From the NCBI GenBank assembly GCA_019930625.1, contig CP082844.1, positions 6,758,001 to 6,822,000 on the forward strand: a stretch of 64,000 nt of DNA. The letters run 5' to 3'. The notes under the pieces were generated by a model, which saw nothing but the letters and a program-made list of their open reading frames with translations, had not been told where the DNA came from and searched no databases. Each line of letters opens with the position of its first letter. Position 1 is the stretch's first letter. The position numbers and the translations under genes are program-made. Below are positions 50,654-60,937 of the stretch, in pieces. The DNA comes from Nocardia asteroides (GTDB lineage: Bacteria > Actinomycetota > Actinomycetes > Mycobacteriales > Mycobacteriaceae).

Positions 50654-51880
50654 CTATTCGTATCGCACCCGCCAGCTCTTGATGCCGTTGATCCACCCCG
50701 ACCGCAGCCGCACGGGTTCGGATACCTGACGCAGATCGGGCATCACGTCGGCGATGGCGTTGAACATCAGATCGATCTCCAGCCGGGCCAGATTCGCCCC
50801 GACGCAGTAGTGCGTGCCGGTGCCGCCGAAACCCACGTGCGGGTTCGGATTGCGCAGGACATCGAAGGCGTACGGATCCTCGAAGCCCTCTTCGTCGAAA
50901 TTGGCCGAGCTGTAGAACAGTCCGAGCCGCTGGCCCTGCCGGATGGACTGCCCGCCCAGCTCCAGATCCGCTGTCGCGGTGCGCTGGAAGGCCGTCACCG
51001 GCGTCGCCCAGCGCACTATTTCGTCCGGCGCGGTGCGCGGACGCTGTTGCTTGAAGATCTCCCATTGTTCAGGATTGTCGATGAAAGCCTTCATCCCGTG
51101 CGTGATGGCATTGCGGGTGGTCTCGTTGCCCGCCACGGCGAGCAGGATGACGAAGAAGCCGAACTCGTCGGAGCCGAGCGCCTCGCCGTCGACATCGGCG
51201 TGCACGAGCTCGCTCACGATATCGCCCACCGGACAGGCGCGGCGCTGCTCGGCCATGTTCCAGGAGTAGCCGAGGATCTCCGCCGAGGCCATGGCGGGAT
51301 CGCCGTACTCGGGATCGTCGTAGTTGAGCATCTGGTTGGACCAGTCGAACAGCTTGCGCCGATCCGACTGCGGCACACCGATCAGCTCGGCGATCGCCTG
51401 CAACGGAAGTTCGCAGGCGACCTGTTCGACGAAGTCGCCGCCACCGGCCTGTTTGGCTCCGTGCACGATACGAGCGGCGCGTTCGGTGAGTGCGGCTCGC
51501 AGGTTCTCCACCGCGCGCGGCGTGAATCCCTTGGAGATGATCCGCCGGATCTTGGAGTGTTTGGGCGGGTCCATGTTCACCAGCAGCGCGCCGGTGACCG
51601 CCATCTGATCGGGCGTGATGTCGCCGGGCAGGCGGATGATGGCGCCTTTTCGCTCCGAGGAGAACAGGTCCGGGTGCTTCGAGATCTCCTTGATGTCGGC
51701 GAGTTTGCTGACCACCCAGTAGCCACCGTCGCGGAAACCACCGGATGTCTCGTCGGATTGCGCGTTCCACCACACGGGTGCGGTTCGCCGCAGCTTCGCG
51801 AATTCCTCGACCGGACGACGGTTCTGCCATAACGCCGGGTCGGTGAAGTCGAATCCGACCGGCAGTGCCGGTGCTGCCAT
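50654..51880 (-). CDS. CYP125-like cytochrome P450
   Basis: The 408-residue P450 is closest to the CYP125 family (cholesterol C26/27 hydroxylases): PALPVGFDFTDPALWQNRRP, VEEFAKLRRTAPVWWNAQ, GGYWVVSKLADIKEISKHPD, HSKIRRIISKGFTPRAVENL, I-helix LLAVAGNETTRNAITHGM, ExxR in DEIVRWATPVTAFQRTA, and haem loop HVGFGGTGTHYCVGANLARL. Differences from classical CYP125 (for example ERKGAIIRLP) leave the exact substrate open, but a sterol-side-chain or branched lipid is likely. It is the last gene of a seven-gene operon, 31 nt after the reductase-like gene. The ferredoxin upstream probably supplies electrons. Confidence 0.9.
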   Translation of the reverse strand: MAAPALPVGFDFTDPALWQNRRPVEEFAKLRRTAPVWWNAQSDETSGGFRDGGYWVVSKLADIKEISKHPDLFSSERKGAIIRLPGDITPDQMAVTGALLVNMDPPKHSKIRRIISKGFTPRAVENLRAALTERAARIVHGAKQAGGGDFVEQVACELPLQAIAELIGVPQSDRRKLFDWSNQMLNYDDPEYGDPAMASAEILGYSWNMAEQRRACPVGDIVSELVHADVDGEALGSDEFGFFVILLAVAGNETTRNAITHGMKAFIDNPEQWEIFKQQRPRTAPDEIVRWATPVTAFQRTATADLELGGQSIRQGQRLGLFYSSANFDEEGFEDPYAFDVLRNPNPHVGFGGTGTHYCVGANLARLEIDLMFNAIADVMPDLRQVSEPVRLRSGWINGIKSWRVRYE

Positions 51881-51911
51881 AGCTACCTCCTAGATGAAAC
51901 GTGCGAGCCGA

Positions 51912-53042
51912 TCAGCGCGGCGAACTGCGTTGTGCGGCCGTGTGTTCGGGACGGACGGACGAAAGGTCGGCCGCCTCGTCACCCTCGGCTCCGCACAAGG
52001 AGGCGGCGGCACGCCCCGCGACGAGCGGCAGGTCGAGATAGGTCCGCACACCCGGTTCGGCGGCGACGACGTAGGGAATCGAGTTCACGCAGTGCATGGC
52101 CGTGGCGACGATGCCGGGATTGCGGGCCAGACCGGCGGCGGTACTGTGGGCGTGCATGCCGGTGAACGTCACCGTCGCGCCGGGATCGCCGACGATTTCG
52201 ACCTCGTAGCGCTCACCCGAGGGCCCGAACGTCCACGGCGGATCCAGGTTCTCGGTGCCCATGAACCAATTCACCGCGGCCGTGATCACCGCCTCGCCGT
52301 GAACGGTCCCCTGCCAGCGGAATCGTTGCGCGGCCACGCGTCCCGGCGCGATCGGGCCGATGGGCGAATCGATCGGCGCGGTGGCCACCGCCACCTCGTG
52401 CGTCACCCGCAGCCGTTCGTCGAGCGCGATGCCCAGCGCTTCGGCGATCATCCACACCGACTGGCTGTAGCCGCCCGCGAGCACGTTCGCCATGACACTG
52501 GTCGCGGCCTGTTCCGGCGTGGCGCCGAACAGCATCCAGTCGCGGACCACCTCGGGCGCGCCGTAGGTGCGGATGTCGGAGAACTCTTCGGCGCGCACTT
52601 CGGTGATCGCGCCCGACAGCGCCGATACCACCAGCGGGATCTTCTCGGTGATCCCGCCGGGATGTATCCCGGTGCCGTGCAGGGTCACCCCGGCCGCGCG
52701 GCACAGCTCGTCGTAACGCTGCCGCTCCGCGCGCCGCGGATGAAACCAGCCCAGCGGAGTGACGATGTTCTTGCCGGACCGCAGGATCGCGCGCACCGTC
52801 TCGGTGTCGGCCATGAATGGGCTGTACAGCACGCAGTCGGCCGGCGTGGCGAGCAAGCGGTCCACGTCGGTGGTCGCCCGCACCCCGATCGGCGGGCGGC
52901 CGACCAGCTCTCCCAGATCCACGCCGTCCTTGCCCACGCTGTGCACCCAGGCTCCCACCAGCTCCAGCTCGGGATGGTCGAGTACGCCCTCGATGGCGGC
53001 CCGGCCGACCCCGCCGGTCGCCCACTGGATCACGCGGATCAT
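51912..53042 (-). CDS. DapB-fold NAD(P)H-dependent dehydrogenase-like protein
   Basis: The 376-residue protein has an N-terminal Rossmann fold (IRVIQWATGGVGRAAIEGVL) like dihydrodipicolinate reductase and a C-terminal domain with GWFHPRRAERQRYDELCRAA, HGTGIHPGGITEKIPLVVSA and NWFMGTENLDPPWTFGPS. This family of DapB/amine-dehydrogenase-like proteins is common in mycobacterial lipid and steroid clusters and lacks the DapB lysine-pathway context. Role: probably reduction or oxidation of a pathway intermediate. The ATG at 53042 is 1 nt after the stop of fadD; 53081 was rejected. Confidence 0.82.
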   Translation of the reverse strand: MIRVIQWATGGVGRAAIEGVLDHPELELVGAWVHSVGKDGVDLGELVGRPPIGVRATTDVDRLLATPADCVLYSPFMADTETVRAILRSGKNIVTPLGWFHPRRAERQRYDELCRAAGVTLHGTGIHPGGITEKIPLVVSALSGAITEVRAEEFSDIRTYGAPEVVRDWMLFGATPEQAATSVMANVLAGGYSQSVWMIAEALGIALDERLRVTHEVAVATAPIDSPIGPIAPGRVAAQRFRWQGTVHGEAVITAAVNWFMGTENLDPPWTFGPSGERYEVEIVGDPGATVTFTGMHAHSTAAGLARNPGIVATAMHCVNSIPYVVAAEPGVRTYLDLPLVAGRAAASLCGAEGDEAADLSSVRPEHTAAQRSSPR

Positions 53043-53043
53043 G

Positions 53044-54651
53044 TCAGTCCACCTTGTGATCGGGTCCGCGATCGGCCACATACTGTTTGGCCCACCGGTA
53101 GTCGGGTTTGCCGCTGGGCGCCCGCACGATGGCGTCCGCGACCCAGATCTGTTTCGGCACTTTGTATCCGGCCAGGAAGGCGCGCACGTGCGCCTGCAGG
53201 TCGCCGAACTCGACCGGCCCGGGGCCGGACAGCGACACCACCGCGGCGACCTGATGCCCCCAGCGCTCGTGGGGCACTCCGATCACCACCGCGTCGTCGA
53301 TCGCGCCGTGCGCCTTCACCACGCTTTCGACCTCTTCGACGAACACTTTCTCGCCGCCGGTGTTGATCACCATGTTGCCGCGGCCGATCAACGTGATCGA
53401 GCCGTCGGTCTCGGCACGGGCTCGGTCGTCGGTGACGACCATGCGCAGGCTGTCGACGGTCTTGAACAACTTCTCGGTCTTGCCGGGATCCTTGTAGTAA
53501 CCGATCGGCACGTTGCCGGTCTTGGCCAGCCAGCCTTCCGATCCCGGGGCGACGGGGTGACCGTCGTCGTCCACGACGACCGCGCCGCGGCCGGTCTGCA
53601 CGCGGGGTCCGCGCGCGGGATCGTCGTGCTTCTGGGCGAACCCGATACCGCCGAAACCGGTTTCCGACGATCCGATGGAGTCCGAGACGACCGCCCAGGG
53701 AAACAGTTCCAACAGCGTGTTCTTCACCGGTTGCGACAGCAGCGCGGCGCCGGAGGCGATCGCCAGCAGCCCCGAGGCGTCCACCGGCTCGCCTCGGTAG
53801 GCCTCGATCAACGGTCTGGCCATGGCGTCGCCGGTGATCACCATGACCTGAGGTCGTTGCTCGGCGACGGTCCGCCAGACGCGTCCGGCGTCGAAGCGGG
53901 ACTCGAAGATCACGGTGTTGCCCGACCACAGCGCGGTGAAAGTGGGCATCATGGCGGCGGCGTGGATCAGCGGCGGCAGCACCAGCCAGGTACCCGGATC
54001 GTTCCGGGCACCGGCGCGCGACTGCTGGAACTCGTCGGCGACCGGTTCGCCGGTGTAGAAGTCGATGCCGCCGCCGAGGACCCGCCACATGTCCTCTTGC
54101 CGCCACATGACGCCTTTCGGCATGCCGGTGGTCCCGCCGGTGTACATCATGAACAGGTCGTCCCCGCTGCGCGGCACCACCGGGCGTTCCGTCGGCCGGG
54201 CGGCGAGGGCGGACTCGTAAGCCGTCGCCGCGGCATCGGCCACGCCGGAGAATTCGTCGGCGACGCAGATCGTGTGCCGCAACGTGGAGGTCAGCGCAGC
54301 GGCTTCCCGGACGGTTCCGACGTAACAGGAGTGGTGCACGAGCACCTCGAGATCCGCGTTGTCGTAGACGTAGGCCAACTCGGTGACGCCGTACCGGTAA
54401 TTGATGTTGATCGGGACGGCGGAGAGCTTGAAGCACGCGATCAGCGTCTCCATCGTCTCGATACTGTTGTGCATCTGGAAACCCACGTGGGTGCCCGCGC
54501 CGACGCCGATGCTCGCCAGATGGTGCGCGAGCTGGTTGGCGCGGTCATCGAGTGCACGGTAGGTCACCCGGCGGCCGGACTGGATCAGAGCCACCCGTTC
54601 GGGCATGGCGTCCACGGAGTGCTCGAAGAGGTCGGCGAAGTTGTTGGCCAT
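53044..54651 (-). CDS. Acyl-CoA synthetase (FadD-like)
   Basis: The 535-residue AMP-forming ligase has the P-loop-like MYTGGTTGMPKGVMW, a middle motif VSDSIGSSETGFGGIGF, hinge region LIGRGNMVINTGGEKVFVEE and catalytic lysine in RAPSGKPDYRWAK. It activates a carboxylic acid to its CoA ester, most like FadD17/FadD19-type enzymes of steroid-side-chain degradation. The neighbour P450s could produce the acid by terminal oxidation. It is fifth in the operon; gaps are 24 nt before and 1 nt after. Confidence 0.92.
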   Translation of the reverse strand: MANNFADLFEHSVDAMPERVALIQSGRRVTYRALDDRANQLAHHLASIGVGAGTHVGFQMHNSIETMETLIACFKLSAVPININYRYGVTELAYVYDNADLEVLVHHSCYVGTVREAAALTSTLRHTICVADEFSGVADAAATAYESALAARPTERPVVPRSGDDLFMMYTGGTTGMPKGVMWRQEDMWRVLGGGIDFYTGEPVADEFQQSRAGARNDPGTWLVLPPLIHAAAMMPTFTALWSGNTVIFESRFDAGRVWRTVAEQRPQVMVITGDAMARPLIEAYRGEPVDASGLLAIASGAALLSQPVKNTLLELFPWAVVSDSIGSSETGFGGIGFAQKHDDPARGPRVQTGRGAVVVDDDGHPVAPGSEGWLAKTGNVPIGYYKDPGKTEKLFKTVDSLRMVVTDDRARAETDGSITLIGRGNMVINTGGEKVFVEEVESVVKAHGAIDDAVVIGVPHERWGHQVAAVVSLSGPGPVEFGDLQAHVRAFLAGYKVPKQIWVADAIVRAPSGKPDYRWAKQYVADRGPDHKVD

Positions 54652-54675
54652 GGCAGTCCATCTCTGAGTGGGCGG

Positions 54676-55935
54676 TCACACGACGGTGAGGGGAAGGGGT
54701 ATCCCCCGGTCGGTGAACGTGAACGCGGCGCCGGTGCTGAACCGGGTGATCGCGACCTCCGTCGCCTCCCGGATCGGTTTCTCGCCGAGCGTGACGGCGG
54801 CGCTCCAACCGTGTTCGCCCGCCGCGACGACCTCCGCGCTGAAACGCGGATTCACGCCGCGTACCAGGGCGTTCAGCGGCTCGATGTGCTCGGGGGCGAG
54901 CATCGACGGCCAGGTTCCGTCGGTGTGCGCGCCGCTGGCGGACGGGAACGCCACTGTGACGGTGTTGTCGGTCATGCCGATCTCGACACCCGTGTAGGGC
55001 AACGGGTTCAGGGCGGGATGCAGGCGCAGTACCGTCGCCAGCGCGGCGGCGTCGTCGCCGAGGCCCAGGCAATTCCGCAGCCGCTCGCTGGTGATCCCGG
55101 CGATCCCGGCGAACTGTTTGCGGCCGATCTCCAGCGCCGCCGCCGCGTCTGCCCGCGCGCGCACCGCGATCATGAAACCGAGGGTGAGCAGATGGTGTTG
55201 CAGGCAGACCTCGTCGGCCAGACGCACCAGCGCGGATCGGGAGAAGTCCGCGAAGCGCACATCGCTGAGCAGTGGACCGGAGTAGTCCGCCCGCCCTTCG
55301 TCGTCGCGGTCGATCGCGGTCAGCTCCAGCCCGGCCGCCGCCGATCCGGCGACCAGGTCGGCGTCGGGCGGCACCGGCGGCGGCACGTGAGCGGGGTCGA
55401 TGACGACCGTCCACGCGCACACCGGTTTCCGGCCGGCCGGCCGTCGCGGCGGGCGGTGGATCGGCCGGACCTGAGCGTGCGGGTTGGTGGCCAGCGCGGT
55501 CGCGTCGAAAGTCGGGTCCTCGATGTCGTGGCACATCGACACCACGAAGTCCTCGCCCATGGGTTCCACGTCGGCCAGTGCGCCGCAGTGGTCGAGCCAG
55601 AACTCTCCGCGGTGGTCATCGTCGACCCGGAAACGGAAGTCCATGAACTGCGGTGGAGCGCCGATATCCAGTTGCAGGCCCTTGAAGATGGTCTCCACGC
55701 CGTCACCGGCGAAGCCGAGCGCTCGCTGCATGCGCCGGGTGTAGACCGGGCTGGCCACCTGCCACTCCGCGATGGCGATCTCGGTCATGCCCTCGCGACC
55801 GAACGCGCCGAGCGAGTGCGCCATGCCGGAACGGTCGATGAGGTGTCCGCACAAGAGCAGTTCGGGAAGCAGCGCGGCCAAGGTGTCCCGACCCAGGTCG
55901 GCGAATCGGCTGTGTGGTGCAGTCATGTCGGTCAC
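54676..55935 (-). CDS. Unknown conserved protein of the P450 operon (about 420 aa)
   Basis: I recognise no named domain. The protein is soluble and mixed, with LGRDTLAALLPELLLCGHLI, DRSGMAHSLGAFGREGMTEI, IEWQ-like AIAEWQVASPVYTRRMQRAL, ETIFKGLQLDIGAPPQFMDF, HDIEDPTFDATALATNPHAQ and AITRFSTGAAFTFTDRGIPL. The H/D/E-rich motifs (FWLDHCGALADVEP, SMCHDIEDPTFD) could bind a metal. The GTG at 55935 overlaps the stop of the NTF2-like gene (GTGA); GTG 55938 and ATG 55926 are alternatives. Coupling with the operon suggests a pathway role. Confidence 0.75.
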   Translation of the reverse strand: MTDMTAPHSRFADLGRDTLAALLPELLLCGHLIDRSGMAHSLGAFGREGMTEIAIAEWQVASPVYTRRMQRALGFAGDGVETIFKGLQLDIGAPPQFMDFRFRVDDDHRGEFWLDHCGALADVEPMGEDFVVSMCHDIEDPTFDATALATNPHAQVRPIHRPPRRPAGRKPVCAWTVVIDPAHVPPPVPPDADLVAGSAAAGLELTAIDRDDEGRADYSGPLLSDVRFADFSRSALVRLADEVCLQHHLLTLGFMIAVRARADAAAALEIGRKQFAGIAGITSERLRNCLGLGDDAAALATVLRLHPALNPLPYTGVEIGMTDNTVTVAFPSASGAHTDGTWPSMLAPEHIEPLNALVRGVNPRFSAEVVAAGEHGWSAAVTLGEKPIREATEVAITRFSTGAAFTFTDRGIPLPLTVV

Positions 55936-56482
55936 CACAGCGCGACGGGCGATTCGCCGACGCGATACCAGCCGGGCAGCGGCTTGCCGGAGGTCGAGCG
56001 CTCGATGCGCTTCTGCATGCCCGGCGTGAGCGCTTTGTTCGTGATCATCTCCAGGAACAGCGCCGAGACGTTGCCGAAGTCGAAGAAGTCACGCTGCCAG
56101 GACCATTGGAAGTCGCCGCCGTAGCGGAACCAGCTGCCGCCGATGCCTTCCGGCGAATAGTTGCGCCCATCCGGTCGTTCGGCATCGCTGATCTGCTTCC
56201 AGAATCCGATGACGTTGCCGGTGCGTTCGTCGACCACGAATTCCTGATAGGGGTAGGTCCAGCCCTCCAGCCCGGCCATCTCCTGGCCGAGTGCGAGTTC
56301 GCGGATCTCCTCACGTCCGACGGCCATGAATTCTTGGGTGGGACCGTAATTCCACCCGTAGGTGGCGTCCTCGGTATACATCTGCGCAAGCGGCTTCCAG
56401 TCGCCCTTTTCCTCGCAGCGCTGGTTCTCCACGATCCAGCGCTGGATCATTTCGTCGAGCTCGGCGCGATCGAAATCTGGCA

Positions 56483-56483
<1 letters not shown>
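55932..56483 (-). CDS. SnoaL/NTF2-like protein
   Basis: The 183-residue protein has the cone-shaped NTF2/SnoaL fold: DEMIQRWIVENQRCEEKGDW, LAQMYTEDATYGWNYGPTQE, YPYQEFVVDERTGNVIGFWK. Family members include ketosteroid-isomerase-like and hydratase enzymes. M. tuberculosis has a KSI-like gene (Rv0760c) near the corresponding region. ATG overlaps the ferredoxin stop (TGATG). Confidence 0.82.
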
Positions 56484-57971
<1,488 letters not shown>

Positions 57972-58044
57972 CACACACACTCCCAATCCGATAACACGTT
58001 CTCGACGGGAAACGCCCTCGCGCCGCGCCGCAAAGACACATAGC

Positions 58045-58061
58045 TGGACATGTGTCTGGAC
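58045..58061. promoter_or_regulatory. Operator site B of the P450/TetR regulon
   Basis: TGGACATGTGTCTGGAC matches the reverse complement of site A at 16 of 17 positions and site D at 15 of 17. It lies 74 nt before the CYP123-like start. Confidence 0.7.
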
Positions 58062-58206
58062 GGTACCACCGACAGTTTTTCAGGACAATCCCCTACCGCC
58101 GATTCGACGGAAACGAGCCCTCCCACGCCCAGCCCCGACCCGACATGGCACAAACGAGAACCCATTCTTGCAGCCACCAGCCATCCGGACTATATTCCGA
58201 ACAGTT

Positions 58207-58223
58207 GTCCAGACACTGCGCCA
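58207..58223. promoter_or_regulatory. Weaker operator site E of the P450/TetR regulon
   Basis: GTCCAGACACTGCGCCA equals site A at 13 of 17 positions, including the complete GTCCAGACAC half. It lies about 100 nt upstream of the LLM gene. Confidence 0.45.
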
Positions 58224-58323
58224 ACGGGACTCCGGTTTTCAACCGGCGCGGCGCCGACAGAGTGCGCCCGTGAGCGGAACACCGATCGCAGGCACCGCAC
58301 GACTCGATCAGACAGGGGTACTC

Positions 58324-59199
58324 ATGCGATTCGGCATCGTGCTGTTCACCAGCGACCGCGGCATCACCCCGGCCTCGGCCGCCCGCGCGACGGAGCAGGC
58401 GGGGTTCGACTCCTTCTACGTCCCCGAGCACACCCACATCCCGGTCGCACGCAACGCGGCGCACCCCCAGACCGGCGACGCCTCCCTGCCCGATGACCGG
58501 TACCTGCGCACGCTCGACCCCTGGGTGGCGCTGTCCATGGCGGCAGCCGTCACCGAACGCATCGAACTGGCCACCGCCGTGGCGCTCCCGGTGGAGCACG
58601 ACCCGATCACCCTGGCCAAGACGATCGCCTCACTCGACCATCTCAGTGGCGGCCGCGTGGTACTCGGCGCCGGTTTCGGCTGGAACACCGACGAACTCGC
58701 CGATCACGGCGTACCCGCGAACAAGCGGCGCACTGTATTGCGCGAATACCTGGCTGCGATGCGGGCGCTGTGGAGCCAGGACGAGGCGCGTCACGACGGC
58801 GAGTACGTGACCTTCGGTCCGAGCTGGGCGTGGCCGAAACCGGTGCGGCGCTCGGTGCCGGTGCTGATCGGCGCGGCGGGCACCGAACGAACCTTCCGCT
58901 GGATCGCCGAGTCCGCCGACGGCTGGATCACCACCCCGGGCGAGACCGAGATCTCGGGCCGGCTCGCGCTGCTGTACGAGATCTGGCAGCAGGCCGGCCG
59001 GACCGGACGACCTCGCGTGGTCGCCCTCGACTACAAACCGGACGCCGCGCGTCTGGCCGAGTGGGATCACGCCGGAGTCACCGACGTCGTGTACGGCCTA
59101 CCGGACAAGGACGAGCACGACGTCCTCGCGTACCTCGAGCGCTTGTCGGGCAAGCTGACGGACATCGACAGGCCGCTCGGCGCGTTTCGCACGCCGTAG
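58324..59199 (+). CDS. LLM-class F420-dependent oxidoreductase
   Basis: The 291-residue enzyme has the luciferase-like TIM barrel: RFGIVLFTSDRGITPASAAR, FDSFYVPEHTHIPVARNAAH, ELATAVALPVEHDPITLAKT, HLSGGRVVLGAGFGWNTDEL and RSVPVLIGAAGTERTFRWIA. It most resembles F420-dependent dehydrogenases/reductases of mycobacteria (for example Rv-family TIGR03619-like). It likely reduces or oxidises a pathway intermediate. Its neighbour TetR gene follows 93 nt downstream. Confidence 0.88.
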   Translation: MRFGIVLFTSDRGITPASAARATEQAGFDSFYVPEHTHIPVARNAAHPQTGDASLPDDRYLRTLDPWVALSMAAAVTERIELATAVALPVEHDPITLAKTIASLDHLSGGRVVLGAGFGWNTDELADHGVPANKRRTVLREYLAAMRALWSQDEARHDGEYVTFGPSWAWPKPVRRSVPVLIGAAGTERTFRWIAESADGWITTPGETEISGRLALLYEIWQQAGRTGRPRVVALDYKPDAARLAEWDHAGVTDVVYGLPDKDEHDVLAYLERLSGKLTDIDRPLGAFRTP

Positions 59200-59282
59200 C
59201 CCACAGACCGACGCCGAATTCCGTGGCCGGAGACACACCGGTTTCCGCGTGGAAGTTGCTCGAACAGAAATGCGATACTAGC

Positions 59283-59299
59283 ATCTAGACACATGTCCG
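59283..59299. promoter_or_regulatory. Operator site C overlapping the TetR start codon
   Basis: ATCTAGACACATGTCCG matches site A at 13 of 17 positions and includes the ATG of the TetR gene (59293). Binding here would block both promoter clearance and initiation, the expected autoregulation for a local repressor. Confidence 0.6.
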
Positions 59300-59871
59300 A
59301 AAGCAATTCCAGGATCGTCGAAGCGACGCGACGGCGCCTGTCGGAAAAACAGGCCGACACCGTCGACAAGCTCACCAGATCGGCGTTGGAAGTGCTTTCC
59401 CGGGAGGGCTTCGCGGGAATGACCATCCGATTGGTCGCCGCCAACGCCAAGGTGGGTACCGCCACCGCCTACACCTACTTCTCCTCCAAGGAACACCTGG
59501 TCGCGGAGATCTTCTGGCGCAGGTTGCGCGCGACGCCCTCGCCCGTCAGCGAGGATCCGGACGCCACAGTGCGGGTGATCGCCGAACTTCGCGGCATCGC
59601 GCTGTTGGTCGCCGACGAGCCGGAATTGTCCGGCGCGGTCACCAGCGCACTGCTCGGTCGCGATCCCGACGTCGAACATTTGCGAGCACGTATCGGGTTG
59701 GAGATTCGCGCACGCCTCGCGCAGGCCCTGTCCGGAAATCCGGACGCGGATATTCTCGAATCGCTCGAATTGCTCTACGCGGGTGCGTTGGTCCACGCGG
59801 GGATGGGTTACAAATCGTATTCGGACATCGCGGACCGCATCGAGCGGTCCGCGTTGCTCATCCTGAAGTGA
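59293..59871 (+). CDS. TetR-family regulator, likely repressor of the P450 cluster
   Basis: The 192-residue protein has the TetR HTH: DKLTRSALEVLSREGFAGMT, IRLVAANAKVGTATAYTYFS, SKEHLVAEIFWRRLR. The C-terminal ligand domain contains VIAELRGIALLVADEPELSG. It resembles Rv0767c, the regulator adjacent to M. tuberculosis cyp51/cyp123 genes. Its own start codon lies inside operator site C, and the same motif precedes the neighbouring genes. The 5' UTR appears minimal, suggesting a leaderless mRNA. Confidence 0.88.
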   Translation: MSESNSRIVEATRRRLSEKQADTVDKLTRSALEVLSREGFAGMTIRLVAANAKVGTATAYTYFSSKEHLVAEIFWRRLRATPSPVSEDPDATVRVIAELRGIALLVADEPELSGAVTSALLGRDPDVEHLRARIGLEIRARLAQALSGNPDADILESLELLYAGALVHAGMGYKSYSDIADRIERSALLILK

Positions 59872-59887
59872 CACACCGCATTCCGCG

Positions 59888-60754
59888 TCACTGACCGGCC
59901 AGGCCCAGTTTCAGGGATGCTCCGCCGTCGACGAACATCTGCAAACCGGTCACATAGCGCGACTCGTCGGAGGCCAGGAACGTGACCGCGTGCGAGATAT
60001 CCGAGGACTCGACGAACGGAATCGGCATGGCCTGCATGAAGGGAAAGGTGACCTCGGCGTCCTCGCGCGTCGGATGCTGCAGGTCGGGACGGAAGATCTG
60101 ATACATGCCCGGGTTGTGCAGCATGTCGGTGTCGACGTTGGTCGGGTGGACCGCGTTGATCCGGATCGAGCTCGGCCCCAGCGTCAAGGCCAAAGTCTGC
60201 GTGTAGGAACGGATCATCTTCTTCGACAGGCCGTAGCCGTCGCCACCGGGGCCTTGCAGCGCCTGCTGGCCGTTGAATCCGGTTTGCGGCACCAAGCCCG
60301 CGACCGACCCCGTCACGATGATCGAGGCGCCCGCGCCCAGATGCGGCAGGGCGGCGTGCACGGTGTTCACCACGCCGACGAAGTTGACGTCGAAGACATC
60401 GATGAATCCCTGCAACGGTACGTGGTGGCCGAGGGGGCATATTCCGGCATTCGCCACGACCACGTCCAAGCGCCCGAGTTCGGCGACGGCCGCCGCTATC
60501 GCCTCCTGCAACGCGGGACGATCCCGTACGTCGACCTTTCGAGCCACGACTCGGCGGCCGATCTTCGCCACCAGATCCTCGGTCTCCGCGAGATCCGCTT
60601 CGGTCGCCAGCGCGTAGTCGTTGCTGGCGATGTCGGAGCAGATGTCCAAGGCGATGATGTCGGCGCCCTCTTCGGCCAGGGTGATCGCATGACTGCGGCC
60701 CTGCCCACGTCCCGCACCGGTCACCAAGACGACTTTGCCGTTGACCCGATCCAT
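59888..60754 (-). CDS. Mycofactocin-coupled SDR oxidoreductase
   Basis: The 288-residue SDR has NAD motif VTGAGRGQGRSHAITLAEEG, a characteristic insertion with ALDICSDIASNDYALATEAD, VANAGICPLGH, catalytic VTGSVAGLVP and GYGLSKKMIRSY, and FMQAMPIPFVESSDISHAVT. The RGQGRSHA sequence and the insertion identify the mycofactocin-dependent group (TIGR03971-like), whose bound NAD(H) is recycled by the peptide cofactor mycofactocin. It probably oxidises an alcohol formed by the P450s. GGAGGA precedes ATG 60754; 60811 was rejected. It diverges from the Ddn-like gene. Confidence 0.92.
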   Translation of the reverse strand: MDRVNGKVVLVTGAGRGQGRSHAITLAEEGADIIALDICSDIASNDYALATEADLAETEDLVAKIGRRVVARKVDVRDRPALQEAIAAAVAELGRLDVVVANAGICPLGHHVPLQGFIDVFDVNFVGVVNTVHAALPHLGAGASIIVTGSVAGLVPQTGFNGQQALQGPGGDGYGLSKKMIRSYTQTLALTLGPSSIRINAVHPTNVDTDMLHNPGMYQIFRPDLQHPTREDAEVTFPFMQAMPIPFVESSDISHAVTFLASDESRYVTGLQMFVDGGASLKLGLAGQ

Positions 60755-60826
60755 GTTTCCTCCACCGTGCTCGCCACCGGTTCCATCACCTCTGATACGC
60801 GACCGGCGCATTTATGGAATAGTAAC

Positions 60827-60843
60827 CGGACATCTGTCTGGAC
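60827..60843. promoter_or_regulatory. Operator site D of the P450/TetR regulon
   Basis: CGGACATCTGTCTGGAC matches site B at 15 of 17 positions. It lies 73 nt before the mycofactocin SDR start and 95 nt before the Ddn-like gene. A weaker half-match (CGGACATAGATGTGGAT, 12 of 17) follows at 60851-60867. Confidence 0.65.
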
Positions 60844-60937
60844 GATACTACGGACATAGATGTGGATCAATCGCTCGCCGCTGCAATGAATTTCCCGGCA
60901 ACACCCGCGCCCACCGGGCCGAACAAGAAGGGCGCCG

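Larger units (their letters stand above)
57972..58323. promoter_or_regulatory. Divergent promoter region of the CYP123-led operon and the LLM gene
   Basis: This region holds operator sites B and E (listed separately). No gene was recognised. AGACACAT and ATGTGTCT also form an 8-bp inverted repeat over an 8-bp spacer around site B (about 58034-58057). Confidence 0.55.

Noticed and set aside
52759..56124. 1121-codon plus-strand open frame
   Set aside because: It is antisense to fadD and neighbours, has no domain similarity and is His/Arg/Gly-rich as expected for a shadow frame.
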